In this document: piece after piece, positions 10,321 through 20,209 of the stretch
Layout of the letters: each line of letters starts with the position of its first letter
Numbering within the stretch: position 1 is the first letter of the stretch
Program-made: the position numbers and the translations under genes
Notes under the pieces: generated by a model
What the model was told of the DNA's origin: nothing
Databases searched by the model: none
Seen by the model: only the letters and a program-made list of their open reading frames with translations
NCBI GenBank assembly: GCA_947247005.1
Contig: OX365956.1
Coordinates: forward strand, 16,512,089 to 16,576,088
DNA length: 64,000 nucleotides
Reading direction: 5' to 3'
Source of the DNA: Spisula solida
Lineage: Eukaryota; Mollusca; Bivalvia; Venerida; Mactridae

Positions 10321-10534
10321 AAGCCTAGGTCCCACTGAGGAATTCCACAAGTTTTCCCGATTTCTTCCGATACCACCCGATTCATCACAATTCCTTTCGA
10401 TATTACAAACTGTCATGACTTCCCAAAAGCTTCCCCTAGACCACCAGGAACCTGTTCCCGATGTCTTGAATGCTCTATAATTTCAATCGGGAGTGCATCA
10501 CCGAGGCAAAAAATGCTCGGTGGGACCTAGGCTT
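10321..10534. mobile_element. MITE, perfect 15-bp TIR (copy 1)
   Basis: AAGCCTAGGTCCCAC at 10321-10335 is perfectly inverted at 10520-10534. The interior has repeated 'CCCGATTTCTTCCGATACC' and 'CAATCGGGAGTGCATC' stretches. A second copy, same orientation and about 80-85% similar by eye, lies at 36929-37146. It is non-coding. Confidence 0.87.
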
Positions 10535-12358
10535 TAAGGAGAACAAGTTCGGACACACTTTGTGAAACAAAATCCAGCACAAAATTATGATGTCTCACTA
10601 TATATTTTTAGGAGTAAGAAATCATGACCGATAAATGATTCAGCTGATGTGACACAGGCTTAATGTCAACTTACTGCTGTGAAATGATCGTACTGGAAGA
10701 CCGACATAAAACAAAAACAATCATACAGAGACAATAATAACTCAATGTTATACAAAGACATCCATAAATCAATACATGTATACATATACCTAAATTGCAT
10801 AAAAAAATTGCGAAAGTCAACAATTGTAAATATTAGAAAGAAAACACTACAATATAGATAATTTCATGTGTATATTTTAAGTGGTTAAATTTTACAAAAT
10901 TCAGCAAAAATTTATAAAAACTTAAAAGTTCAATTGTACTATATTATTAATAGTCATAATATACCTTCTGTAATACACATGAAATACTTCCACGTATGTT
11001 AAACCAAAGGATCTTGCATTTATAATTTGAAAAAAAAAATTTTTTTTCACTAGGCCTACTGTACTATTAAATATAGACAGGAGTGCAATGCGATTGTATC
11101 CCACAAACTATTCTAATACAAATATTTTCTCTATACCAACTTGACAGTTAAAACGTATGATCTAGGCAGTTAAAGGGGCTAATAACAATACAGAATATAT
11201 TCGCACCTCAACCGATCGGTACCGACGCTCAATGGAGTCGACGCCAAATCAAAACTCCACAAATATTGGCTTTATAATCCGATATTAGACGATTATCGGT
11301 ACCGATCGGTTGAGGTGCGGATGTATTCAATATTTTTTCATTTTTTTTCAAATTATAAATGCAAGTTCCTGTGGTTAAACGTATAAAAAAATATGCTTAA
11401 ATCATGTGTTTTACTAAATGTTTGTTTTACATGCATAACATGATTATGCTAATACTTGTAAGAGGGTCATCCGTAAAGTTCTAGGACAGCTCCTAAAAAC
11501 TTAGTTAAAGATTGACTATTATTTTTAAATTCATACCGTAGGTAGAATGGCATGTAAATGAGTTTGAATATGGCAAATAATTATTGCGGAGTTAACATAT
11601 GTGTAAGTTATCGTTGCTTAGGCAAAGCCTGTAACGAACTAAGGAGCAGTCAAAAATTTAAACTTAATGTTTTTACGCTTATTATCATTCAATCACCGTA
11701 TCTCTTTTGTAAATAGCATAATTTACCTAACATGCCTCATGACTTGAAATATATCATTTGCCATGTTTGTCCTCAAATTTCAAAGCAATATATTGTAAAA
11801 TAACAAAATTATTTAATAGAACACGTCACACCTGAGTTTCGACGCTCACTGTCAGAGACGTTGATGTCAAACCGTATGGAGCTCCTCACGGTTATGACGC
11901 ACGGCAACAAGCCATTATATGCATCTACAAATCTATTGAATTCACTTTAAATGCTCAGTGGTTCTGAGAAGTATCACTAACACATATGGTTAAAGTACAG
12001 ATGGTCATTGTGTTTTTGTTAGATTGGAATGGATCAATTACAATCCTTATAGTCCAGACTTGGCTCTAAATGGAATTCGCCGTCTTTCACCGTATAGAAG
12101 GGGAAATATGTGGGATATGATACGGGGATCAAATAAACTCAAAGAGAGGTACAAACAATTTTGAAAAGATATCCATATTTGTGATACGGATAGATTTATG
12201 ATAATTAGACATAGCGACATCATAAATTCGTAGCATGTTGTGGACAGTATATTGTAAATAATGATAAGCTAATTGGACGTTGACGTTATAATATTGGTTT
12301 ATGACAATATCGAACTTTTAAAAGTTGTATATGAATCCTGGTCAGTATTAAACTTGCA
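10535..12358. other. ZNF-B 3' flank, includes a 24-bp perfect inverted repeat
   Basis: AT-rich, with no second gene. At 11202-11225 and 11296-11319 lie perfectly inverted 24-bp arms (CGCACCTCAACCGATCGG..., loop 70 bp). Looser pairing extends outward to about 11187-11338, so it is probably a tiny MITE. No obvious polyadenylation signal close to the ZNF-B stop decides the transcript end. Confidence 0.6.
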
Positions 12359-13735
12359 TCAACTATTGTTTGATGGCACCCAGCTATATGGATATACTAA
12401 ACCATGTTGTTGTTGTTGCTGCCGCTGCTGTTGTTGTTGCTGTTGTTGTCGCTGCTGCTGAGAATATTCTGAGTGACTCATCTCATTGTACTTAATCATT
12501 CCAGAGTAATCAACTGGTTGAGTATCTGGTTGGGTTACCATGACAACAGGACTATTGTTAACAACATGACCATTGCTAACAACAGGGTCATGGTTAACAA
12601 CAAGGCTATTGCTAACAACAGGACTATTGCTAACAACAGGCCCATGGTTAACAGCAGGACCATGGTTAACAACAAGACTATTGCTAACAACAGGACCATT
12701 GATAACAACAGAACCATGATTAACAACAGGACTATTGCTAACAACAGGACCATGGTTAACAACAGGACCATGGTTAACAACAGGACCCTGGTTAACAACA
12801 GGACTTTGATTAATGTGTTGTGCATGATATTGTACTCTACCAGTTATGTCCTCCGGTATATACCCATGCTGAGGTTCAAGATTCAACCCCCTGATAATGG
12901 CAGAATATCGAGCTTCATTGTTTGTTACTGGTCCATTAATGGACATTTCATGTCCTGACCCTTCCGCAAGATCATGTGAATATCTGATAGTGCCTGTAAC
13001 AGTATTGTCTGAGTTCATATAATATGCTGAATTGTCAACAGGTTTCACCACAATTTGAGCAGAACTTGACGTCACAATAAGATCACTTGCTGCTGATTTA
13101 CCGGCACTCTGTTGTTGAACATCATAATCAGCGAAAACAACAGTAGGTTCGCTAATAGTTATACAGGCTGGAGTGATGTCTGAATGGTCAACATCGTTCT
13201 GTTTGTGCCTATGTATATCTGTTTGTTCAAAGTTACCAGAAGAACTGTCGGAAAACTGTTTAGGTGCATCCTCAGCATAACTTGCAGTACTAGGTCCATC
13301 CTCAGCATAACTTGCAGTACTATCAAGTAGTTCTGTTACATTCGTTGAAGACTGATCTTTATCTCGACCTAAATCAATTGGTACCACATGAGTTTTGTGA
13401 ACCTTTGATGCATGTTTCAAAATATTCTGTTTAATTGCACATCGGTGATTGCATAACGGACACTTATAAGGCTTTTCTTTTGTATGTACACGAATATGTT
13501 GCTTAAGCAAAGTGTTACTGAAAAACGCTTTACCACACTCGTCGCAACCAAATTTCCGATTACTAGCATCGTGACGTTTCTGATGTAACGCTAGACCTCG
13601 TTTATTCTTGCAGACTGTTCCACATATGTGGCACACTTCTGGTGCTTGTACATGTACCTGACGTTTATGTGCCTTCACTCTCTGTTCAGATTTGAAAATG
13701 TTCCCGCAGATATCACATTTCACTTTCGGTAATTC
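12359..13735 (-). CDS. ZNF-B terminal exon: fingers 6-9, repeat tail, polyglutamine
   Basis: The acceptor 'AACCTTCAG' ends at 13736 and entry is phase 0. Fingers are CDIC...HKRQVH, CHIC...HQKRH and CDEC...HIRVH, then the linker TKEKPYK and CPLC...HASKVH. Each aligns with its ZNF-A partner. After about 13380 the paralogs no longer align. The tail has a doubled STASYAEDxP, then about sixteen 6-residue VVNHGP-type units, then a Gln run broken by Arg. It stops at 12361-12359. The two frame-shifted open frames over the repeats, on both strands, are shadows. Confidence 0.88.
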   Translation of the reverse strand, partial: ELPKVKCDICGNIFKSEQRVKAHKRQVHVQAPEVCHICGTVCKNKRGLALHQKRHDASNRKFGCDECGKAFFSNTLLKQHIRVHTKEKPYKCPLCNHRCAIKQNILKHASKVHKTHVVPIDLGRDKDQSSTNVTELLDSTASYAEDGPSTASYAEDAPKQFSDSSSGNFEQTDIHRHKQNDVDHSDITPACITISEPTVVFADYDVQQQSAGKSAASDLIVTSSSAQIVVKPVDNSAYYMNSDNTVTGTIRYSHDLAEGSGHEMSINGPVTNNEARYSAIIRGLNLEPQHGYIPEDITGRVQYHAQHINQSPVVNQGPVVNHGPVVNHGPVVSNSPVVNHGSVVINGPVVSNSLVVNHGPAVNHGPVVSNSPVVSNSLVVNHDPVVSNGHVVNNSPVVMVTQPDTQPVDYSGMIKYNEMSHSEYSQQQRQQQQQQQQRQQQQQHGLVYPYSWVPSNNS

Positions 13736-16700
13736 CTGAAGGTTACAAACAAGAATGTAAATATTATCACCATAACACAAAGAAAACGTAAGTATAGTAT
13801 ACCACAGGAACTTGCATAACTTTTCAATTTTTTTTTTTTAAGTTATGCAAGTTCCTGTGAGTAAACTTTCAATGCCTTGAACAACCTTTAGACTGGAAAA
13901 ATAATTTGATCTACTGTTTGAGTGATGTACTGTAAATACTGATATAAACTTATAAACGGACACTTTACAAAATGTGAGTTCTTAGGAATTATTTATCAAG
14001 GCTGTCAACAGAGTCAAATTAAAAATCCTGAAAATCGTGCGTGGCCGGCCATTTTCGCCAAACAAAAGGCCGTCAACCACAATACTTCTATATTTAATTC
14101 AGTTTGTATTGAATAAAATTCTTCAGTGAAGATTAAATCAAACATAACTTTGCCAATTCTTTTATTTTGGTCAGAAATCATAGCTCTTTCAGGATAGATA
14201 AATCCGGAAATCCGGATAAATCAGGAATATTGACACCCCTGCTTTATAAAACATTCATAATTGCATCAGAACCATTGGCTTGCCACACCATCTTTTGTGA
14301 GAAATATGTAGCTCTTTTGTTTAAGAGAACCATGACAGGAAGGGTAACTATAACCTGCTGCAACTAGGAATCTAACCGGAGTCATTGGGTTACAAATCCA
14401 GCGCACTAACCACTGAACCACGGCTTCAATTATACAGTAATGTCATATTCTGTAAACCAATTTACTTTCGTGAATACTAATTTTCGCATTTTGCTGATTG
14501 TCGGCATATTTGCAACTACAAATTTTCGCGTTTTTAAGTTTCCCACGATGTCCTTATTAATGCTTTTAGCACTTTCGCAAAATACTAGTCTACCACTTAA
14601 TACTGTTACCTCTATTTCTTCCTCTGTCATTCCACAGAAAGTATTTTTATGTACTCTGAATCCATCATATCTACTGAATATTTTACCACAAGTGTCACAC
14701 ATATAGTTGCCTAGGGTCCACAAACTTGTGTTATGTTGGCTTTCACGTTTATGTTTCCATAACTCTTCACCTAGAAAATAATGGATTATGAAGAATTGAT
14801 TATGAAGAATTGATTATGAAGTACAATACCCCTTGAAGACTTTTGGCCAATCTGCCAGGGGAAAAAATTGAATGACCCCTCATGACTATCACAGTGAAAT
14901 GCAAACAAACAACAACAAGAACATTTACATGTCTATAGATAAACTAGAACTATGTCCCATGACAAGGGCCAATATTCCCAGGGCTCGACACTAACACTGG
15001 TCCGCTGGTCCGAGATCAGTGAAAATCCAGAAGGACCAGTGAAAATTCTGGAGGACCAGTAACTGTCCTATTTACAATTTGGGCGCTTTTGCCCTGTCGG
15101 ACCATTGGCCAAAATAGTAAGTGTCCAGGCCTGATTCCTACATAGTTTGACCACTGTAACTCAAATACTTATGACTATGAGCATAAACATTCTAATTTCA
15201 TCATTTCAAGGGCCACAACTCTGCTAATACAGGTCAGATTGGAAGCATACTATGTAGATGGACAAATAGACACATGCTGGCTAATATTCTTATTAAATTA
15301 GCTCAAATACTTGGTGATTAATTTTGAGTGAAAATTTTATCATTTCAAGGGCCACAACTCTGCTAATACTAGTTGAATCTGAATCAATACATGTTGAGGC
15401 GCAACTACACAAGCTGACTAATATTCCTATTTCTATATGAAGTTTGACGGCAGTAGCTCAAATACTTTCAGAGTTATGAGTGACACAAACAGAACTTCAT
15501 CATTTCAAGGGAAATAACTCAACTAATCTGGCAGGCATAAATCATATGACTACCACTTAAACTGTGCCAGTAGATAACAAACAAACATTACATTTGATGA
15601 AAATAATTATCTCATAATTACGTGATTTAAATTCGACATCACAGATTGGACAGTTCCATTTCGGCATCAATTCTTTATGGCATGTGTACATGTGGCAGCG
15701 TAACATTCGTTTGTTCGGATAAAACTGGTCACATTCTTGACAGTTTAAGAGTCCCATAGCCTTCAACTCTTCTGGTGTATGATTGGCTTTGTCGTATTTT
15801 CTCGGAATTTTTGTTGGACATTCGTGTTTTACCTCCCGTCGGTGTCCCCATAATTCTTCCTCTGAAATTATAAATAATTGATACATGTGTTTAATATATG
15901 TAATAACATTCATTATACAAAAGGGTTGACATTTTCATGCTCATGTTTATATTTATTATTAGTATCACATTTTTAACTTACAATATATATAATCAGGGTT
16001 TCCAATGGCTCAAAAAAAATTTCCGCCAATATTATTTATAGCGACATGACTTGGGGGTGGGTGCGGGACGGGGTGTACCCCCTACCGTTTATCGATTTTT
16101 TTTTAAAATACAAGTCAAATGGTTAAATTTTATGCATTCTAAGACTTAGATAATAGAGAAAAGAGACACAATATACAACACATAAAAGTCAATCATCATG
16201 ACCCTATAGCCCAAACTATTAAAGCATCATGCTTCTGGGAAAAGCCTTTTACAGGCGTACATATACGCCCTTATTCTAGAACAGGTCCTGAATCTAACAA
16301 GTACCGACTTTGTGCACCAAAATAGGCTCCTCGTAAATTGTTGCTTTCAACACTGTCACCACACACATTTTTTCTACTTTGTGACTGTCACAAGACTAAA
16401 AATCAAGAACATTCCATGGAGTTCAACACACCTATACACCCCCTATTCCATTGATTATTTTTGTTTGTTTATTTGCTTTTATTTATCCTCCCCACCGGAA
16501 ATCCATATGGGCGAGGCCCCTAGAAGAGGTTAGTAACTTTTAGATTTTGGGGGATAGTGCATGATACAGAAGATGCCCTAGTTCCTGAAGCATCCCTGGT
16601 TCTTTACGTGCTGATGTAAAGCATCATACATGGGACCTCGCTTAACGTCTTGTCCATAGACTGTTAGTAATTTTAGTTATGCTAGGTGGGAAACACTGAA

Positions 16701-18693
16701 AAGCATAATTTCTGTTTTTGACCGTCATGAGTAGGGATTATTATTTGCTGCAATGCATTTTGTTTATACAGTGGAACCCCGCTAATCCGGACCCCTCCAA
16801 TCCGGATTTCCCTCTAATCCGGGCGGATCTGTTGGTCCCGAATATTCTTATTCATGTTTTAATACATTTTTACCCCTCGGATCCGGAACCCCTCCACTCC
16901 GGACACCGGACAAAATTACGAGGATTTATCACATATTTGCTCTAAAATTGACCCCTCGGATCCGGACAATCGATTTGAACATTGCCCAGGCCAATGTTTT
17001 GACAGGTGTCAATGTGTTGTATATTCGCACCATCATATATGCAATTAAAATAGTCCGATCATTTAACAGTTGTGACATCAACAATACGCAGTGTCGGTGT
17101 GTACGTGTTATCGGCACGGGTGTGAAAATCACAATTTGGGACAATTAAATATTATCATTTTAAAAGCGCTAATTGACAGCGTTTATTGGCCTATTCAATT
17201 AATTAAAAGACTATTGCTGCATTGTTTTGTCTACACGGAGGTCAGATGAATCGAATACAGGTCCCCTTAATGTTTAATTTTGAGAAGGTCGTTATCGACA
17301 TCAAAGGAAAACAATTCGGACGTTCTCAGTTTGGATAAATCTACGAGTAAATGCTATAAAAATCCATCAAAATGCATTTGACGGATAGTCATTCTTTTAC
17401 AGAATTTCATATGATAATCATGTCTGAGCCTCCGTCAAAACGTCGTAAGGTTGAAATCGACCTTGAAGCTAAAGTAAAATTGATCAGAGAATATTTTTCT
17501 GTACCAAAACCAACAATGAAGGTGTGTAATCAATTGTTGCTGTTTTACATCTCATTTTTTTGTGGTGTTTAGCAATGCCTTCAACTAAGATTAACATACA
17601 AGTATCTAAAAATAGAAACCCCTCTAATCCAGACACCTCTCTAATCTGGACTTTTTGTCTGGTCCGGACGAGTCCGGATTAAAGGGGTTCCACTGTATCT
17701 GGGAAAATGTGTAGGCACTTGCCCACAGTGCCTATAGGAAGCTATGCGTCTGGTTTTAAGTTGGGAAGTGAAGCACCATCACGTTTCAGTAGTGAAGCAC
17801 TTGGCCATAAATTTGTTACAACTTACAGGCATAGGCCTACTGGAGCTATATTATCAAATTTCTTGTTCTTATGGAAATTGAATGAAGACAGGACAGATAA
17901 ACAGAATATATCTTATATTATTATGCAGGGTTTCCGCTGGAATTCGCCATTTCCGTTTTTTGCGGAAAAAAAATAAAAGGGTGCTGCTCTACAGAGGTTG
18001 TACTGCACATGTGTGTGCAAAGTTTTACTGGCGGTGGTAGTCCATGTCTGTTGTCACTACTGGAGTGATGTAATCTTTTATATCTTGCTAGAAGAAACGG
18101 TCAATTTGGGTTAACCAGGACGGACGGACGAACGAACGAACGAACGAACGAACGGACGGACAGGTGAATCACTATATGCCTCCCGATCTATCGATACGGG
18201 GGCATAAAAACAAAAACTGTATACTCACTTGTTTTAAACCTCAAATCGCAGTCTTTGCACTCAAACTCCAACCAAACATCTTTATGACGTCGTAAACAAT
18301 GTCTTTTTAAAATAGTACTGTTTGCACAATAGGTGTCACACAATCTACACTTCACTTTGGGTTTCTTCTTGCTGAATGTTGTCTTAATTTCTGTGTCATT
18401 CTTTATCTGTCCTTCCACTGAGTGTTTTATAGTTTTAACTTGTCCATCTTCGTTTTGAACATCTTCATTATGTATAGGTTGATCAGGTTCGTCAATCTCG
18501 GTATCAGAATCCTCATTGTCCCCTTCAACATTCTCCACTGTTTCACCGCTATCAGTACATGGTACTTCGTGTTCTAGTTCCTGATCATGTGATAGCTGCC
18601 GAGATGTCACTTCATTGTCCGACCTACCTTCCTCACACATATCAGGAAATATAGCCTTGGTATTTGTCCATGAAACTTGGTCTTCTGACAAGA
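12359..18693 (-). CDS. ZNF-B: nine-finger C2H2 zinc-finger protein (5' end not found)
   Basis: Four exons, 18693-18229, 15861-15622, 14770-14610 and 13735-12359, give 746 codons and a stop. Phases run 1, 1, 0, and the lengths close the frame exactly. The visible protein starts with an acidic region (about residues 19-100), then nine fingers, then a tail of VVNHGP repeats and polyglutamine. It is a clear paralog of ZNF-A, facing it tail to tail, and carries an intron (14609-13736) that ZNF-A lacks. The first visible exon begins in phase 1 with no usable ATG, so at least one more exon lies upstream. It is probably a nuclear DNA-binding protein; targets are unknown. Introns are loaded with transposons. 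Confidence 0.88.
12402..12461 (-). repeat. CAG/CAA polyglutamine tract
   Basis: Seen on the plus strand as TTG/CTG triplets. It codes three Gln, Arg, eight Gln, Arg, five Gln, then His. CAG and CAA are mixed and the Arg codons are CGA and CGG, single-base variants of CAA and CAG. The interruptions should limit expansion. Confidence 0.8.
12540..12812 (-). repeat. In-frame 18-bp minisatellite in ZNF-B tail
   Basis: About sixteen units of 18 bp, on the plus strand GTTAACAACAGGACCATG and variants, code V-V-N-H-G-P or V-V-S-N-S-P/L. Six codons per unit keeps the frame. Higher-order patterns (SNSPVV, SNSLVV) suggest slippage in blocks. Confidence 0.85.
13803..13858. repeat. Perfect 20-bp-arm hairpin in ZNF-B last intron
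   Basis: CACAGGAACTTGCATAACTT at 13803-13822 is perfectly inverted at 13839-13858, with a T-rich 16-nt loop. It lies 67 bp before the acceptor of the last exon in transcript sense. A single arm, ATGCAAGTTCCTGTG, recurs near 11360 past the gene end, so it belongs to a small dispersed family. Confidence 0.8.
14352..14427 (-). mobile_element. tRNA-like SINE head
   Basis: On the minus strand GTGGTTCAGTGGTTAGTGCG resembles an A box and GGTTAGATTCC a B box, spaced as in a tRNA. The acceptor arms do not pair well, so this is a SINE promoter or tRNA pseudogene and not a working tRNA. It lies in the ZNF-B intron 14609-13736, in the gene's orientation. Confidence 0.6.
14449..14578 (+). mobile_element. 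Truncated copy of the TTACTGTAAACC MITE
   Basis: It matches 3452-3580 closely from CTGTAAACCAATTTACTTT through 'ACAAATTTTCGCGTTTT' to 'TTAGCACTTTCGC'. It then breaks off about 30 bp short of the donor of exon 14770-14610. The right half and its terminal repeat are missing. Confidence 0.75.
14610..14770 (-). CDS. ZNF-B exon: half finger 4 and C2HC finger 5
   Basis: The acceptor 'TTTTCTAG' and the donor GTAACA at 14609 frame 161 bp. Phase 1 entry gives R-EELWKHKRESQH, completing finger 4. The spacer SLWTLGNY is shared with ZNF-A. Then CDTC...HKNTFC follows, with Cys in place of the last His, as in ZNF-A. It ends in phase 0 after EEEIE. In ZNF-A the next finger follows on without an intron. Confidence 0.85.
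14979..15133. mobile_element. hAT-like MITE, CAGGGCTCGACACTAAC ends
   Basis: The left end CAGGGCTCGACACTAACAC and the reverse complement of the right end, CAGGCCTGGACACTTACTA, share most positions. The interior has a doubled 'ACCAGTGAAAATyC'. No clean target duplication is seen. It is intronic in ZNF-B. Confidence 0.55.
15180..15545. repeat. Dispersed repeat, ~140-bp direct units
   Basis: 'CATTTCAAGGGCCACAACTC' occurs near 15200 and 15342, and a variant 'CATTTCAAGGGAAATAACTC' near 15500. Each is preceded by a 'CTCAAATACTT' stretch. 'AAGGGCCATAACTC' phrases are widespread in bivalve repeats. It is intronic in ZNF-B. Confidence 0.6.
15622..15861 (-). CDS. ZNF-B exon: half finger, full finger, half finger
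   Basis: The acceptor ends TTTCAG and the donor is GTAATT (15621). It is 240 bp, phase 1 at both ends, and so matches ZNF-A exon 182-418 (237 bp) in length, phase and content. It starts EELWGHRREVKH, which completes finger 2 as C-X2-C-X12-H-X5-H. It then carries the full finger CQEC...HMYTCH and ends with CPIC...FKS, the first half of finger 4. Confidence 0.87.
15994..16698. mobile_element. Possible hAT-like element, CAGGGTTTCC...GGGAAACACTG
   Basis: CAGGGTTTCCAATGG faces a right end whose reverse complement is CAGTGTTTCCCACC. These are the classic hAT 'CAGnGTTTCC' termini. The 705-bp interior has no transposase frame. Flanks TATATAAT and AAAAGCAT do not match, so the two ends may belong to separate insertions. 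Another such left end stands alone at 17934. Confidence 0.45.
16769..17695 (+). mobile_element. pogo/Tigger-like (Tc1-mariner superfamily) element, internally deleted
   Basis: CAGTGGAACCCCGCTAATCC at the left is mirrored by a right end whose reverse complement is CAGTGGAACCCCTTTAATCC. TA flanks both ends (16767-16768 and 17696-17697), the expected target duplication. 'CTAATCCGGAC' is repeated inside both termini. At 927 bp it is too short for a full DDE transposase. It sits in the first visible intron of ZNF-B, on the opposite strand. Confidence 0.85.
17420..17572 (+). pseudogene. Transposase N-terminal fragment, CENP-B/pogo-like
   Basis: From ATG 17420 the frame reads MSEPPSKRRKVEIDLEAK then VKLIREYF. 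A basic stretch followed by an 'L-E-x-K-V-x-x-I' helix start is how pogo/Tigger transposases and CENP-B begin their first helix-turn-helix. After about 34 residues the resemblance stops, near a GGTGTGT, and the frame ends at 17572. No DDE domain remains, so the copy cannot move itself. Assignment rests on this short match and on the element's ends. Confidence 0.6.
17930..18210. repeat. Dispersed repeat with GGAC/GAAC microsatellite
   Basis: A stretch from 'CAGGGTTTCCGCTGG' (17934) runs to a tetranucleotide run (GGAC then GAAC, about 18119-18163) and the end 'CCTCCCGATC...GGGGGCATAA' at 18180-18206. The last part matches the 'GGGGGCATA' families at 1-85 and 541-760. It ends about 20 bp from the ZNF-B donor at 18228. 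Confidence 0.55.
18229..18693 (-). CDS. ZNF-B first visible exon: acidic region, finger 1, half of finger 2
   Basis: The acceptor 'TATTTTTTAG' precedes 18693, and the donor GTGAGT starts at 18228. The first full codon is a TTG, so this is an internal exon rather than a start. Residues 19-100 are rich in Glu, Asp, Gln and Ser. FSKKKPKVK leads into the finger at 115-136 (C-X2-C-X12-H-X4-H). CKDC at 145-148 opens a finger that the next exon completes. A 'GGGGGCATA' repeat end lies about 20 bp beyond the donor. Confidence 0.82.
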
Positions 18694-19135
18694 CTAAAAA
18701 ATATAAATATAGCCAAATAATACATGACTGTCTACTAATATACAGTAAATCATTTCACAAATTTAAGTAACTTATTTATGAATTTGCAGTCAATGTACAA
18801 TGATTGGTATTCATGTTATGAAAGCATATTTATCCAGATTTATGAATTTAAGAGGAACTTACTTCATAAAATCAAAATAATAGTGAAAATTAACACATAG
18901 CAAATACAAATAAGCCCACTTACAGTTAGTTTTAAGTATTATCACGCAAATTAATTAATTCTCCTTTGTCATATCAATTTACAAATTAAATAGTTGTTAA
19001 ACAAATTATTACGAAGGTTGTTAGGAAGGTTTCAAGACATGTTTGATTCTGGGACGTGGCATATCAAATTAAGACCTCTTCCATGAAAACTTGATATTAA
19101 TGTTGACTTATCTACATGTATGCATGTGGAGAAGT

Positions 19136-19521
19136 AAGTGATGTACCGATTATCGGATTTGTGGCTTGCAGAAGTCAGCCGATTCCGATGATAGATGTCA
19201 TTCATCCATAATCGATCATTGGATAATTATAACAAAATGTTAAACAAGACATCTTTAATCAAATATTTGCTTGGAAAATTCAAAGTATGGAAGTTTCAAC
19301 CCATTGAATGCCTATTAGAACCAATTCAAACCATTTCTTCAAACTCAGATAGTAAAACTTCTACCTAAAATCATCGATTTTCCCTTTGTCACCTTTTTCG
19401 CGACTTGGGAAGTAGGAAAACTGGCATTTGCACACTGCGTATTCAGTCATTGTCCTGCCGATTATTAATCGGAAAATCGCATCAGAAGTGCCAATCGATT
19501 ATGATTTGCAACCCATCACTT
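19136..19521. mobile_element. hAT-like MITE with near-perfect 8-bp target duplication
   Basis: The ends are AAGTGATG...CATCACTT. Flanks are GGAGAAGT (19128-19135) and GGTGAAGT (19522-19529), 7 of 8 identical. The subterminal sequence is rich in 'CGATTATCGGA'-type motifs. It has no transposase. It lies just upstream of the ZNF-B first visible exon, perhaps in an intron. Confidence 0.75.
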
Positions 19522-20209
19522 GGTGAAGTTAGAGAACAACAAACAATACCTTTCATCCAGCATTTCCACTTGTTTACTTTAAACAAGTATCTGATGGCAT
19601 CCTCTTGGTCCTTGGACACCAGCATGGTGATAGGATGGCAGGTCACTTCACTCATATTTATGTTTCATGAGTTACACCTGACGAAGAAATTCGGCATCAA
19701 ACTACGGTATCAAACTGTGGAATTCGCTTCCCTCTAGGGGATCTTGAAGTACCTGGTCAATTTAACACTTTCAGATGACAGGTACTAGCTGACCAGCTCC
19801 ATGTGAGTCGCCTCCCTTCTTTTTTGGTCTTTTTCTGCAAGACAAGTACATTGAGTCAAAAATATATCATTTAATTGAGTTATAAGTTAAGGTGTTTTTG
19901 GCCCATGTAGTTGTCTTGCAATTATGTATACATTGTACCTCTGTCTCATAGTTTCGTGTGTTCTACAGAAATCCATGCTTGGTTTAATTAAACTCTAAAA
20001 TATGCGCTACATTATAATTTGACTAAAATTACCCAAAATAATCCTCTTACAAATAGTCGGTATGATCTCTGAGACAGTCATTTTGGACGACTAATCATAG
20101 ATGAGGAACAATACGGGTAGTAATTATTCCAATTAGTGTTCGTCAACTGCCAACTGGTGTTAATTGTTTAGCATACCATTTTTTTATGCAATGTCATCTG
20201 AGATAGTTG
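19522..20209. other. No gene seen
   Basis: Mostly AT-rich. I find no exon of ZNF-B here: no open stretch on the minus strand ends in a phase-1 donor with finger-like or acidic coding content. The missing 5' exon may be non-coding or further right. Confidence 0.4.

Noticed and set aside
12473..12958. 161-codon plus-strand frame rich in NNRT
   Set aside because: Antisense shadow of the VVNHGP repeat in the ZNF-B tail.
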